Shown here: one piece after another, positions 1 through 13,299 of the stretch
Numbering within the stretch: the first letter of the stretch is position 1
Layout of the letters: the number at the start of each line of letters is the position of its first letter
NCBI GenBank assembly: GCA_002914845.1
Contig: JXTC01000149.1
Span: 390,238-454,237, forward strand
DNA: 64,000 nucleotides
Source: Trema orientale
Lineage: Eukaryota > Streptophyta > Magnoliopsida > Rosales > Cannabaceae
Reading direction: 5' to 3'
Program-made: the position numbers and the translations under genes
The notes under the pieces: generated by a model
The model's database searches: none
What the model was told of the DNA's origin: nothing
The model's input: the letters and a program-made list of their open reading frames with translations, nothing else

Positions 1-3000
1 TATCAATTTGGAAATCAGGAATATGATTTAAGTTAATTAATCTATATATAGTATCATAATTAACATGTCCTAGTCTACCATACCATAAAGTAGAAGACTC
101 AATCAAATAAGCAGAAGAACTAGCTTTATTGATATTGGGTTTTACAGTCATTATATTAAGTTTGAACATACCCCCACATTCATATCCCTTTCCCACAAAG
201 AGACCATTTTTGGTCAATACAAATTTATCTGACTCAAACACCATGCGGAATCCGTGCTTATTAAGAAGTGAACCAGACACAAAGTTCTTACGGATATCAG
301 GTACATACATTACATTGTTCAGAGTTAGTTCCTTCCCAGAGGTCATCTTTAGCACCACTTTGCCCAGACCTTGTACTTCAGATATGGCAGAATTACCCAT
401 GAAGAGCTTCTCCCCATTCTCTACCAGTTCAAAGGTTGTGAACAGGCCCTTGTCAGAACAAATATGTCTTGATGCTCTAGTGTCAATCCACCATTCCCTT
501 GGATTGGATCTAATAAAGTTGACTTTAGAAACGACTGCAGACAGACTTATGTCTTCTACATCTTTTGTGATGCTATCCACCACATTGGCTTCATTCTTCT
601 TCTTCTTTGGAAGTCGGCAATCTGAAGCCCTGTAACCCATCTTGTCACAGTTAAAGCATTTCCCTTGGAATTTTTTCTTTTTACCCACTCCACCTTTAGG
701 TCCTAGCTTGGACCCTTTCTTTGGCTTGTTCTTCTTAGCCTTGGAGCTTTGATCATGCTCCACAATATTTGCTTTTTCCCCAGACGTACTAGACGAGGCT
801 CCTGTCTTTTCAGCACGTCTGTTGTCTTCTTCAATGCGGAGCCTAATAACAAGGTCCTTAAGGTTCATGGCCTTTTGCTTGTGCTTTAGGTAGCTCTTGA
901 AATCTTTCCATAAAGGAGGTAGCTTCTCAATAATAGTAGCTACTTGGAAGGGTTCACAAATGACCATCCCCTCTGCCTGAATCTCATGGAGAATCAACTG
1001 AAACTCCTGAACTTGACTGATTACAGTTTTAGAGTCGACCATTTTATAATCGAGGAAGCGTCCCACCACAAATTTCTTGGAACCAGCATCCTCAGTTGTA
1101 TATTTATGGTCTAGTGACTCCCACAGTTCCTTTGCCGTTTTCTTATTACGATATACACTATATAATGAATCGGTCAGACCATTCATTACATATTTCGGCA
1201 TAGGTAATCAAATTATTTTCAAGCATCCACTGTAGCAAGAACTTGAAAATCTTATTCATCTTCTCTGACTTTTGGAGCCTCTTCAGTCAATAACCTAGCA
1301 AGATTTAATGTGGTCAGATAAAACAGCATTTTTTGCAGCCACATTTTGAAGTTCAACCCATTGAACTTCTTAGGCTTCTTTCCATGGTGCGTTGCTAGTA
1401 CTATTGGAGTCACAAGAGAGTTTGGCACTCGAGCCACAGCAGGGACTGGCACTGCCACTACAGATGCCACAGCAGGCTGTTGAGAACTAGCTATGTTCTC
1501 AGCATTGACAACATCAGTATTGTTATTCGCCATCTCTGAAATTAATCAATCAAAGATTATTAATTTTAGTACAAATTTGTTCCCAGGAAAGGCCGGAGGG
1601 TTCACAAACAGATCCCACTTAAAATCCCGTCTCCTAGACAGAATTTCAAAGAAATTCCCAGGAAAGACGCGGAGGGGTCACAGTTGCTTCCTCTTCAAAC
1701 CCAGTCTCCTTAGACAGAACACAAATTCTCCTCCACAAGAATTCCATACCAAGAATAATTGTAATAACAAAGCAGCAGAACAATATATATACTCAAACAA
1801 CTAGAATTATATATATATATATTGCAAATATGAGCATAAAGAATTTAATAAATAAATTCTATATATATATATATATTACAAATATGAGCATAAAGAATTT
1901 AACAAATAAATTCTAACATGCAACCTAGCATAAAGAATTTAATAGATAAATTCTAACATGCAACCTAGCAAAAAGAATTTAATAAAATAAATTCTAACAT
2001 GCAACCTAGCATAATGAATTTAATAAAATAAATTCTAACATGTAACCTAGCATAAAGGATTTAATAAAATAAATTCTAACATGCAACCTAATAAAAACCT
2101 TATATAAAGCAAGACCTCAGTTTTAAGATTGTAAGAAATAATTAACATGCATTATATAAGAAATTCAACAAATGTTTACAATTAACTTTAAAATAAAATT
2201 TAAAGTTACCAAAATTTGCTCTACTATACTAGGCACAAAACTTGATTCGTTCGCAGTGAACAAAAATATCCTGCAAAATAGTAACTACGTTAGTAGTCGA
2301 GGCCTGTGTGATACACAGTGTCCTTAAAACTAATTCGCTCCTTCCGGTAGAATGCTTGAGGAATTACAAGCGTCAGTTTCCCAGGATACAACGACTAAAG
2401 TAGCAAGTGAAGCACCAACACTTCTACTCTACAAACTGGATTGTAATAAACTCCACCACACTTAAAAATCTAGCTACGAAATTTCTAAACTCTGTAAAAA
2501 CTATAGCTAGAAAACTGAAAAACTCTAGGCAGCAAAAGAAGAACTAGAGAGAAAACTAGAGAGAAGAGAAGGCTCTCGGTTTTGGGATGAAGAAATGAGG
2601 AGGAGAAGCTCTCCTTTTATAGTCTCCAAGGAGGGGGGGAGGACTTGTTAGCAAAAATCTGAAACCTTTCCATTAAACCCAAAATGTTTTTAGCCATAAT
2701 AAGGTCTGTTACAAACGTTTTGGCTATTAACATGGCTGTTACTTTTGGCAGCCATTAACAAAACATTCAAAAACATTTTTCCAAATTGATTCTGGCAGTT
2801 TCGGGCAATAAGTTCGTAGGTTACAAGTAAAAAAAAGTCCAAAAATGAAAGAAAAAATTAACTGAGCCGCAACAAAAGGTTGGGCTTACTATGGTCCAAG
2901 TTTTGGCCTGGTATTTGTGTCCGCAGGTGCGGGCACACACGAGCCCATGCAAATTCAGGCTCAAGCCCGAAGATTTGTACCCCCCTGCGTGCGCCTGAGA

Positions 3001-3386
3001 GAGCATCTGTAGTAGTTATTCTTACCACCATCACAAAATAAGGTTCTTTATAAACCACTTGAACCAAGCATTTCCTACCAATATGGGACTCACTTTTCAT
3101 TTCGTTTTTTCCATTTCAATGGTGCACTTTTGAGCAACAATTTCTTATTCATCCGTGCACCATTTTGAGCGTGTGAATATACGAAATCGATGTACTCGCG
3201 GAGGAGAACAATAATTCAGCATGACCTTTCATCAACAAGATGTGGGTCCTACTCAATTTTTAGCTTCAAAATGGTTTATGAAAATGGGTCCTAATACACA
3301 CAATTAGACTTTATAATGTACATGGGCTTCCAAGCCCAAGATAAGCCCAATACATATTAACCCATATTAACCCATTTTTTCCTACA
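1..3386 (-). mobile_element. Copia LTR retrotransposon fossil, 5' part, cut by the left window edge
   Basis: Read on the minus strand, the element begins at 3386 with a TGTAGG LTR start. It has an LTR of roughly 1.1 kb (inner end near 2245, uncertain) with a TATA-like box at about 2613-2622. A long untranslated leader follows, then gag starting at 1533. The first ~90 gag residues carry the Copia-type stretch KKFNGLNFKMWLQKMLFYLT. A CCHC zinc knuckle ([14 protein letters not shown] type) lies at about 618-660. Protease and GAG pre-integrase regions run to the window edge. The canonical TGGTATCAGAGC primer site is not clearly recognisable. The element is broken in its coding part, with at least a few breaks. 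The 3' half, and so the LTR pair needed for dating, lies outside the window. Confidence 0.85.
1829..2098. repeat. Tandem repeat, about 40-bp unit, in the Copia leader
   Basis: About six head-to-tail copies of a 38-41 bp AT-rich unit, each containing an 'attctaacatgcaacctagc' core and an 'aaagaatttaataaa' stretch. The array lies between the gag start and the LTR of the left Copia fossil, so it belongs to that element's untranslated leader. Just downstream, 1573-1725 holds a second, more diverged two-copy direct repeat of about 67 bp. Confidence 0.8.
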
Positions 3387-6300
3387 ATAATTACCGGGAA
3401 AAAAAATGTTTAGACAACTGGTCCGATCTCAATATGGTTCATTCTACAGGATAGTACTGCTTTTCCTAAGAAAGTTGGTCACATGCTATTGACTCCATAC
3501 GTTTAATGTATTTATTAAGCTTCTATTCCTATGATTTACCGTTTTCCTTCGAGTCAGCCAGTAGATTCAAGACTTTGGAATAATTTGTTGAGGCCGTATG
3601 TATATTTTATTGTAGTGAAGATATACTTGTTTCAACCGTTCTCTCAACAAGAAGGGCTAATTTTGATCCCTTTGCTTGGGGATGGAGAGAGAGCCATTCA
3701 TGTGTGATCTACCATATATCTTATTCGCACCTAACTAGAACTCAACAAGTTTTCCGTTTATTAATGTATTGAAGTGAATAAGGTAATTTTTGTTTTCTTA
3801 GAAATAATACATTAATTTCTTCCCAATTGAGAAAAAAAAAATATATATAGTGACATGCTGTAGCGCCTGGCCAGATATATTCTGTAGCCAATTTATTAAT
3901 AGAACACTGACTCATCAGATGCCAAGAAAATGAATTTGTGCTTTCGCCAAGCTTTGGATTCAGAATTTGAGGGAAAGCAGAGTATAATACATATATTAAA
4001 CAAAAATGGATGTACCATATTATATATATATAAAAAAAATATCTACTTGCAGCGGTTAAGCAGACCACGTTGCGGCCTGACTTAAATTTTTGGTTAGAAA
4101 GACAGGAACAGAAATGTCGAGAAAAAGTGCGATAACCGATAATAAATAAATATACACAAGTATACATGTATGAGAAATACCATAAACATATGAAAAGGAT
4201 ATTTATGTGAACACTTGTTGTTCGAAAAACTCAAGGCCATGAATCCTACACTGGCGATACACTTGTCTTTTTTGGTGTAAGCACCGCACATGCCAGTACT
4301 TCTCCCTCTAAAACATTTTCATCCTTAGGCCAATCAGAGCTAGAAAATTGCATGTGTGACGTGAAAATGTTAAAACTTGCATGTGACTCTCAATTCTGCC
4401 ACGTATTTATGTGCCGACACGAATTCAGAAGTTACAATTATATGGTTGGGTCCAGCACCAATCATGTCTCCTGTTTCTCAGATTTCATGTTTCAGAAAGG
4501 TACTGATCATGATTCATGATCGATCGAGTTATATCGAACCAAACTTTTCAATTGGTGCATATTGAACCAAGTAGTACTCTACTACTACTTTCAATTTGCA
4601 CCAAAGGTTATGTTATCTTTCATCCAAGTCTTTGGCTTCCCCCTTATCCCTTTACTCTATTAATGTCACACACTCTCGTTTATACACCATATAATAACGA
4701 GAAGCTAGCTATTAGTAGCTAGGAGAATATCACAATGCTACACTTTAATTAGCATAATTTTATAGTCCAAATAATGGACCCAGTTACCTTTGTCATCAAT
4801 TTTTTTTTTTCTGATAGCACGATGAGACGCGTGTTCTACTCTTAAGCATAAGCTCCCAATCCTGTCATGGTCCTCCTAGCTAATAATTAGTATTATAAAC
4901 AGTTTGATGGTTGATGGAATTTGTCTTTCGTAAAAAAAATCTGCCTCCAATCTTATAGGTACCAGTAGATATCTATCTTTCTCTCTCTTTCTTGCTTGCT
5001 CTTATTATCCACCATAGGGTACCAATTATTATTATGTGAACCTAATTCAGTTTTTAAGTAGCAATATAAATGATCAGTTCAGTGTTATGTAATTCTTTTA
5101 TTAAAGACAATTCAAAGTGTGTGTATAAGTAATATTTTTTAGGTTTTTGAGTTTCATTTTACTTGTAAGTAATAATGGTTTCTTTTAACCAATAAATTCC
5201 CATCTTTCGTTTTCAAATAGTCTTATTTGGTTCTTGCTTTAATTGCCATCGATACTTCGACATAGATATTATGCGCTTTACAGCTTTTGTGTATTATTTA
5301 TATTTATTACAATTAGAAAGTGATGATGTCATTAATTTCTTTATTTCTTTATTTTTTGCTCAAAAATGTCATTAATTTATTAGATATATACTACCCTGAA
5401 TGACAACATCACTATACGAGAGCAAATATAAATACATAATACGTCAACATCTCCTTGCATTGCCATGCAAGTAATCGTTTTTCTTCTTGCTGTTATCTTT
5501 GAACTTTGTCACTCGTCAAAATTAACGGCGCTTATATATATGTGGAACCGCCATATATAATATTAAGGTTTAATATGTATTTTTTTTTCTCGTTTGCTTT
5601 CTAATTGGCAGAACCGACACGGAGCACTAAAGTCGGCGTCTTCGCAAGCTAGTTTATCGAAGATAAAAGATGCAATAAGCAATCCTATACCGGACTCTTT
5701 GGGTGTGAGAAAAGTCATATAGGTCTTTCTGAACCAGGTAATTAGGTAGTGTATGCTCTGATATAATTTCTGGTCCTCTTTATTATTATTTTTCTTTGGT
5801 TTGAAGATCATGATCATGGAAGCTGGCGCATATTAAACGTCATGACATACATAAATCGAAAGCTTAAGATCAAGTTTTCAGTCTGTTTTAGTGTATTATA
5901 CTCAAGATAACTAGCTTGTAGACTACTGTGTTTTCCTTTCATACCCCAATAATTATAATAAGTCCCTCTTGTTTTGTCAGCCGTAGGAGTCGCATATTGT
6001 AGTTTGTTTTCAACTTTATGCACGTATGCACTTTCTTTAATTTGTTGTGCTCAATTAGGAAAGAAATGAGCTTAATTAAATATTGCTCCGTAAACTCTAA
6101 TCTCTGTAAAACCTTCTTATTTTTGCCTCTCCTATTCATGTCCTGCTTGGCATGTGTGTATTATGATGATGACTTGTGATTTGTGAAGTTGAGTTTTGCT
6201 TAATTGTTTTTCCCTGTTTATCAATATAATTAAGTTAATTAGTAGTACCACACACAAACTTTTTGTTTTTGTTTTTGATCTCCTCACTACCTAGCTAGTA

Positions 6301-6724
6301 GTTTCTTCGTATATTTTATCTTTCAACTAGTGGTGAGATGATATGGCATATTAAGAAAGTACCAAAAGCAAAACTTAATAGAAGAAGAAGAATAATATAG
6401 ATATCTACAAGTCTAACAATATAAGACACAGAATCAACTTTGTCCCCAACGAACAAATTAATGTGGAAATTTAAAAAGTAAACGCCATAACGTTTTCATC
6501 GACGACGAAGGGGAAATTAAACAAGAAAAACAGATCAAGAAAAAGTGTTTTCCAAATTTTTTTATTCTCCTTGTCTATATCTCTCTCCAAAACTATGTAT
6601 TCGTTGATATTAGCTCTTTCTAGAACTCTTCATTCGGCTCTTATACATTAGTATTAATATTAATTCCCCTTTCTTGATAGTTCTATATATGTCTTATATA
6701 TTTCAGCCGCTAATGACCAATATA
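3387..6724. other. Intergenic DNA upstream of GA2ox; no gene recognised
   Basis: AT-rich sequence between the Copia fossil and the gibberellin oxidase. The open frames here are short, with low-complexity translations and no recognisable domain. The last few hundred bases should contain the GA2ox promoter and 5' UTR. A 'ttatatatttcag' just before the start region looks like a possible 3' splice site of a 5'-UTR intron, but no matching donor could be fixed. No mobile-element ends were identified. Confidence 0.5.
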
Positions 6725-8701
6725 ATGGACGTGGACCCACCATTGTACAAGGCTTACAAGACCCTCTTCGACAAAACCATCAACGAATTAGCCCCTCTAA
6801 ACGGCAACACGCCAGCTGTCGTCGACGAGTGCGAGCTGCCATTGATCGACCTGAGCCGCCTTAGCCTCGGCGAAGCTGAGAGAGAGGACTGCAAGTCCCA
6901 AATAGCTAGGGCTTCACAAGAGTGGGGCTTCTTTCAGGTGGTCAACCATGGGATCTCGAGGGAGCTCTCGGAGAAGATGAGGTCGGAGCAAGAGAACGTG
7001 TTTAAGCAACCCTTTGAGAAAAAGAGCCAAGAGGACAAGTACATGAAATTCTCAGCTGGAAGTTACCGTTGGGGCACACCTACCGCCACATGCCTACGCC
7101 AATTATCGTGGTCCGAAGCTTTTCACATTCCTCTCAACAATATTTCAGGCTCGGATAACGGACTCATGGATAATCTCAGGTACTTTTTCCCCCCCCCCAC
7201 ATATAAATTGTATAATATAATATAATATAGCATGGTACCAATTCATTAATTGTAATCTTCCCTTTTTCTTTCAGTGTCACTGGAAAGACGTCGGAAAACA
7301 AAGTATATCATTAGACTGACCCTACTGGCCCCTCTAACATGTATCAATAATATTCTAAGCCTATGATATCTTAGCTTTGTTATGTTTCACATCAATGAAC
7401 ATATATATATATATATATATATATATTTGTGTGTGTGTGAATATGTGATTGTACTCATTGCAAGGACAAACCCTTGTGAAACTTTATAATTAGCACATTA
7501 TATTAGCATTGAAAACTTTTTCACTTGTTACCGAAATTTTCAGTGGTCCAGTTTTATGATAATTAGAAGTCTTGACTGAACATGCCACCATAAAGGGGGC
7601 CGAGGGGTATATGCATAAACATTGTTAACTAATAGTACGTTTTTGCTATTTTAATTTGGCCCTAGCTATATTAGGAAATAGCTTTCTCTTTTTAAGATCA
7701 ACAACTGCATGTAGCCATATAATCATGAGCATAGATAAGCCAATCATATACACACACACCCATCCTAATTCAGGCCCTTTTGAAATCATTTCGTATAATT
7801 CAAACGTTTTCTTTTAAATAAAATAAATTAAAGTAAAAGCTGCAACGTCTTGTCTGGGTGGTGTAGTTGGTCATCACGCTAGTCTCACACACTAGAGGTC
7901 CCCGGTTCGAACCCGGGCTCAGACAACTTTTGCTTCACTTTTTTTGTGTTTTTGGTTCTCTTTTTGTTTGCATGCAACCCGGAGTACTCGTATTCCTTTT
8001 TGGTTATTTTCTAAATTGCTTTTCATTTGATGCCGATTCCTTTGTACTACATTTCCCAGCTCAACAGTTGAACAGTTTGCCACAACAGTTTCGGATTTGG
8101 CCCTGAAACTAGCTGAGATTCTGGCTGAGAAACTGGGCCACTTCCCAACTTTCTTCCACGAAAACTGTCTTCCAAGCACTTGTTACCTTAGAATGAACCG
8201 TTATCCAGTGTGCCCCGTTCCATCTGAGGTCTTTGGACTAATGCCACACACCGATAGTGACTTCCTCACTATACTCCTTCAGTATAACGTTGGAGGGTTA
8301 CAATTGGTCAAAGACGGCAAATGGATTGCCGTCAAACCGAATCCGGATGCTCTGATTGTTAACATAGGGGACTTATTTCAGGTTTACGTCGTACCCATTT
8401 TCTTCTCTCTTTTTGTTGTCGTTTTTTCTAAAACTTGTGCACGTATTGAATTAGTGATGTTAATATTCAGGCTTGGAGCAACGATGTTTATAAGAGTGTG
8501 GAGCACCGAGTGGTGACAAATGCTGAGGTGGAACGGTTCTCTACCGCATATTTCCTTTGTCCTTCGTACGACACCGTTATAGATAGTGGTTGTGAGCCTT
8601 CTGTCTATAGAAAATTCAGCTTTAGGAATTATCGACGGCAGGTCCAAGAGGATGTTACCAAGTTGGGTTTCAAAGTAGGACTCCCTAGGTTTATTGTATA
8701 A
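6725..8701 (+). CDS. GA2ox8: Gibberellin 2-beta-dioxygenase, C20-GA2ox class (GA2ox8-like)
   Basis: A 2-oxoglutarate/Fe(II) oxygenase that inactivates gibberellins by 2-beta hydroxylation. The closest family is the Arabidopsis GA2ox7/GA2ox8 group, known to act on C20 precursors such as GA12 and GA53. Exons: 6725-7179, 8060-8381 and 8471-8701. Splice phases agree and give 335 residues, against 338 for Arabidopsis GA2ox8. The start MDVDPPLYKAYKTLFD resembles the family N-terminus; an in-frame ATG at 6713 would add four residues. The N-terminal DIOX_N domain contains WGFFQVVNHGI. The catalytic domain has Fe ligands H215 and D217 (MPHTDSDF) and H271 (VEHRV), and the 2-oxoglutarate pair R281 and S283 (RFSTAYF). 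The protein ends VGLPRFIV. No frameshift or missing key residue was seen, so the gene looks functional. Class assignment rests on remembered family sequence. Intron 1 carries a tRNA gene. Confidence 0.93.
7386..7440. repeat. AT/GT microsatellite in GA2ox intron 1
   Basis: A run of (AT)n followed by (GT)n within intron 1 of the gibberellin oxidase. A run of ten C residues follows the exon 1 donor by a few bases (near 7189-7198). Both are likely to vary in length between individuals. Confidence 0.85.
7852..7925 (+). tRNA. tRNA-Val (anticodon CAC)
   Basis: A complete 74-nt cloverleaf. The acceptor stem GTCTGGG/CTCAGAC pairs with one G-U, followed by discriminator A. The D arm contains GGTGTAGTTGGTCATCAC. 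The anticodon stem CTAGT/ACTAG closes the loop CTCACAC, giving anticodon CAC, which reads valine GTG. The T arm is CCCGG-TTCGAAC-CCGGG, which also forms a good B box. There is no intron, and the 3' CCA is not encoded, as expected for a plant nuclear gene. A CAA motif lies at 7843-7845 and T-runs follow from about 7927 (Pol III terminator). The gene lies inside intron 1 of the gibberellin oxidase on the same strand. Confidence 0.95.
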
Positions 8702-10259
8702 AGCCGATTAAGCCACATATGTACGAGTTTTGTTAGATGTCTGTCAATTAGCTAGGGTTATATGGGGGAAGTGTTTTTTTTTCATTTTTTTTCTGTATAT
8801 ATATATATATACAAGTAAATAGAAGGATGTTAAGTAAGGTTGAGTTCAATTATTAGGTATTGGGTCGGAGACGTGGCAGTGATATATATTCAGCATGTTT
8901 GGATCGATGCTGGTGTTTTATCAATCTATTGTTGTTGACTACATGAGCAGATTTATACAAGTTTTGTCTTGTCTTGTCTTGTCTAGTTTCCCTTTTTTCT
9001 TCTATCTACATTTTCTTTCTCTTTGTTATTTCCATAAATTGTAATATTGCCTCCAATTAGTAAAGTCATCGATTGAGTTTTCGATTTTTCATTGGCTACT
9101 TTTAGAATTATGGACATAATGTAGGGCCATGGGGATCCTTATTCACTGCCAAAGTCAAGTACAAAAAAACAAGATAGTAGAACTCAGTTCTACCGTAAAT
9201 CTTGTAAAGCTCAAATTTAATATATAGCTGTTGATCCAAATTTCGCATGAACACTCAAAGCACTTGTTGTTCCTTATTGTTGGGTTAAACTTGTAAAACA
9301 AGGACAACTAGAACTAGGTCTGAGGGACTTCCGATAATAATCAGTACTCTCTAAAAACATAAAATCAGTAATTTGAGGGGAGAAAGCTCTTGCAAATTAT
9401 TGAAGCGAATCGACAATATTTTAGTGGAGAAATGTGTGCTTATTACCTTTACCCCATGCCTGTGTGAGATGGAGACAGACAATTTTCCTGCATTTAATAG
9501 AATTTAAATGGATTTTACCATTGCTGATAAAACTAGTTGCTGTTATGTACTAATGATGATCGATAGTGTTGATTAGGCATAGTTATCAATGCATTAACGA
9601 GGAACGATGCTTATTGACTGGACGTTAGTGGTCAATGCATTTAAATATATGAGGATTCATCCTTTCTTACCGGGCGTTAGTTTTCAAAGTATATTGATCC
9701 TTATTCACTAAGTGCTTTATGGGGTGTGCTTGTTTGTCTCCATGCGCAAGTGGACTTTTCGTAGATGTTTCTGGATGTAACTTATCTTGCTGTAGTGAAA
9801 TTTGTTCCTGCCCGGCTTTAGAGTTTGCATATGGAAAGAGCAAAAATTTGGGCTCTTGCTTGGCCATGAAGCTCACGCAAGGGAAGAGCAAGGTTTGGCT
9901 CTTGTCTTGTCAAACACTTTTACTTGTGCTACGGCCTTTCTTTACAATGCATTTCTACCCTAGTCTTCTCATACACCGTGCTTCTTACGAAGAATATTTA
10001 TGGTTCGCTTGGACACTCCGCAATAATAATATACTGTACATGTAGTGTTTAGTGCTATATATTTCAATAAAACTAAATCCTATATCTTTAAATTTGTATA
10101 TAGAGTGTTTCACACTTCTATTAGTGTATGGATGATCACTTAATTAAGGCCTATTAGTGCTCAATAGTATCTATCCTTTTGTAATTTGGAATTGGATTTT
10201 GTGCTCTAATTAATTAATGAGACATGTGATTAATTAAAACAAAGTAGAGAATAATTGAG
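8702..10259. other. Intergenic DNA downstream of GA2ox
   Basis: Contains the GA2ox 3' UTR and AT-rich intergenic sequence. A short TGTCT pentamer repeat (four to five units) lies at about 8962-8986. The open frames on both strands around 9667-10045 show no recognisable domain. No transposon ends were identified in this stretch. Confidence 0.4.
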
Positions 10260-11840
10260 GTTGGATCACAGGGTGCACACAAAAAGCGTCACCACAATAC
10301 TTACCATGTGTCGAAGTCCCAATGGGTACTTGAAATAAGAAACGATACTTTCCATAGTGCCCTTGCCATGTTGGTGATTGTAGATTTGACTCGCTTAGTG
10401 TATGTACAGGTGTAAGAGTTATTACAATATTTCTTAAGTGTCGAAGTCCTGATAGGCAGTTGTAATAAACAACAATACTTCATATGGCGTCCTTGCCACA
10501 AAAAGTGGTTGTAATAACTGGCTTACGAGAGATGATAATAATAATGAAATAATTAAAAAAAGGGACTAGTTGACGAAGGTGATTGAACCGACCATAGTGT
10601 CAACTAGAAGTCAACCAAAGAAAATATACTTACAAAAAATAAATGGTTAGAAACTGACGAAGACGATTAGACTGACCATATGCCAATTAGGACAAGATAA
10701 TAACAATAATAATAGCGATGAAAATAATGAAAAATAGTGAGAGAACATGAAATCCCAAACTTGTACTACATGTCAAGCACATAGTTCGAAGAGAGTAACT
10801 CAGTACCCTCAGATTACTGAAGTGCAAATATTACATTATGTATGCAAAATAACTTGTGAAATAAGTTAGAATTATTCAAACAGAATAAGATGATATAAAG
10901 TTAATAAAATGATGAGAAAATAATATGAAAAAGGGATTATAGGCCTAGAATATATAGATAGATGTGGATAGACCTAGGGATGAATACATGCAAGAAGAAT
11001 TAATGGGCTTAGCACCAAAAATGATGCATAAAAACTAAACCTATGAAAATATGTATATTTATGCAAATATTAGAAACTTGTTGAGCAAGTTTATGTATGC
11101 ATGAACATATATAAAGATATAAGAACTAATTAAGGAGATACAAGGGTGTCTATATATATATATGTGAGAATGGGGTGAAAAAGCCATGAATTGGCCACGA
11201 GCTTGGTAAATATGAGATGGTGATGATGACAACGTGGAGGAGGAAAAATAATAAGATGATGATGGTGGTGATAAGGATACCCAAGCTTGTATATATATGG
11301 AGGAAGATGATATGAGAACAAATGCGTCACGGGCTCAACACAAAAGAAAGAATATTTAAAGCCCAACAGAGATGGACGTGCACGAATTGGTATGATTTAT
11401 AGCGTAAGGATGTAATGGAGATGGTAGTTTCGGTGAATTGGAAAGAAGATATAAGCCAAATGAATGGAGTGAAGAGAAAGAGAGAGCTTTAAAGTTTCAG
11501 ACGAACATCAGAAAGAGAGAGAGCGTGAGAGCCAGAGAGAGAATTTAAAAGTAAATGGGGACTTTATTGAGAGCTCATGAGCTATTCTTGTTGTTACAAA
11601 TGAGGTAGTAGCACCTCTATTTATAGGCAAAACTATGCCTTGTCTTATGCTACAAGGGGTCTTAACCACATTACAAATCTATGAGGTATTGGTTCCCTAT
11701 TGGTCGAGCTTGCCTTAGCTCCCAAGGGCTTGGCTTACAAGGGCTTAGCTTACAAGAGCTCAGATTACAAGTATTTGTAGTTTTGGAGGTTTTTGAAAGC
11801 TTCCAGAGATATAGGGTAGCTTATACTTGAAGTAGAGCTT
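10260..11840 (-). mobile_element. Fragment of an old long-LTR (Gypsy-like) element, piece 1
   Basis: Read on the minus strand this looks like the promoter-to-U5 part of a long LTR: a TATA-like tataaatagagg box (about 11615-11626) followed by CT-rich transcribed sequence. Toward the low end, two diverged direct repeats of about 120 bp (10300-10520) and a further shorter pair (10560-10690) are visible. At 11840 it is interrupted by the Copia insertion. The sequence appears to resume at 33164-33288 and again after 40970. The low boundary was not found and the family is uncertain. No coding domains are seen. It is a heavily decayed fossil. Confidence 0.4.
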
Positions 11841-13297
11841 TGTTAGGATTATGTCCAAAAGGTGTTTATTATTTATGGATATTTATTGAATATTTTAGAT
11901 ATTTAATAAAGAGATATTTCATGCATAGTAGTTGTGATAATATTTTGATTATTAGTACAATAGTAAATGTCAAAAAGTTTCATGATTTATTCATTAAAGA
12001 AACTAAATCAAATAAGATTTATAGTGTATCTTAATCTATATTGGTGTGACCAAGTGCAAAAAGTCTTGGTGTGTAAATATTAAACATAGACTATGTAAAA
12101 TATGTTCTTGTAATATAAGTGTCATTGATAATAACATATTCTCACAAACTTGATAAATAACACATGTCTTTCTTAATCCTGAAACAAATGATGAAACCGT
12201 GTTTATAACTTCTATTATTTGGGATGTTAAAAGATACGAATCAAGAAATTAACGATCTAGACCTTGACATTTTAGTAATACATTATTATGGGCATTCAGA
12301 ACATATGCTTGTAGATACAGAATCCACAACTCTATTATAGAGAAGTGCATACTGTCTTGAGGAATTATAGGAGCTTGGATAATTTAAACCTTAGCTAAGT
12401 AATTAATAAAATTAGATATTTTATTAATTGAGAACTTTTTATAAGTCTGGTCATCCATTGAATATAGTCTTATATTATGGAATTGAAAGATATAACCAGA
12501 GGGGCAAAATGGTAATTTTTTCTAATTCTAATTATCGGTATTCATGTGGGGATAAACATGCAAATGTTAATTATCTAATGGATATAATTTTAATTATAAA
12601 GTATCTTGTGATATTTATTTAATTCAAGAGTGCAGTTTGGACATTTAGTGGAATAAGTCCATAACTTGTAGTGCAAGCCCACTTGTATTATGAGTTAATT
12701 AGAACTTGGCCTTTGTCTACTTGAGCTTAATTAAATAGGTCAATTTGAGTCCCTAGCGTACACTAATATCTTAAGCTGCATGAGATCAATAAATTGGGCT
12801 CAGACAGTTTTCTAGGCAATTACACAAAAGAGGAATAAGGTTGAATTAGTATTGGGCCTTTAAAGCCCATTACTATACTCCTTGGAGCACTGAAATTCGG
12901 CTAGCACATGTGCCCTAGGGCTGTCTGAATTCCTCCCCACTCCTTTGTGTAAAAATTTCAATTTTGACTGAAATATTAGTTTGGCGGCTGTACAGAAAAT
13001 TGAGAAAAAAGTGAGAGAAAGAAATTCTTAGGGCCACCATTAAAGACTATTAGAGTTCTTGGATTCTCACTTGGGGTTTATCAAGATCAAGATACCCACA
13101 TACCTCTATAGTTTCAAGCTTGATGCATAGGAAGGAAGACTCACTTGTTGAGGTACACAATCTATTGTACGTATTTAGACCATAACTAAGATCCTAAAAG
13201 ATTTTAATGAAAGCCTATAATCCTGAATTTTTCTTTTGTTTTCCATGCTTCCGCTCATATTTGATTTTATCACGTATTTCATGAATTATGACTAACA
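11841..13297 (+). repeat. 5' LTR of the outer Copia element
   Basis: Starts TGTTAGGATTATG and ends GACTAACA directly before ATTGGTATCAGAGCC. It matches the 3' LTR at 31536-33163 along its length. The 3' copy is about 170 bp longer, much of the difference falling near 31.7 kb. Confidence 0.9.
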
Positions 13298-13299
13298 AT

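Noticed and set aside
129-635. 168-residue plus-strand open frame at the left edge
   Set aside because: It is the antisense of a Copia protease/pre-integrase region on the minus strand; its translation has no domain of its own.
1533-2245. Standard TGGTATCAGAGC primer site for the left Copia
   Set aside because: Only a weak resemblance near 2215-2240 on the minus strand; too degenerate to call.
3742-4291. Overlapping minus-strand frames of 141 and 65 residues
   Set aside because: Aromatic and Ile-rich translation of AT-rich DNA with no domain, no splice logic and no good start context.
6689-6724. Upstream ATG codons of the GA2ox frame (6689, 6713) as the main start
   Set aside because: The extension MSYIFQPL is not family-like, while MDVDPPLYKAYKTLF fits the known N-terminus. 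6713 remains possible but adds only four residues.
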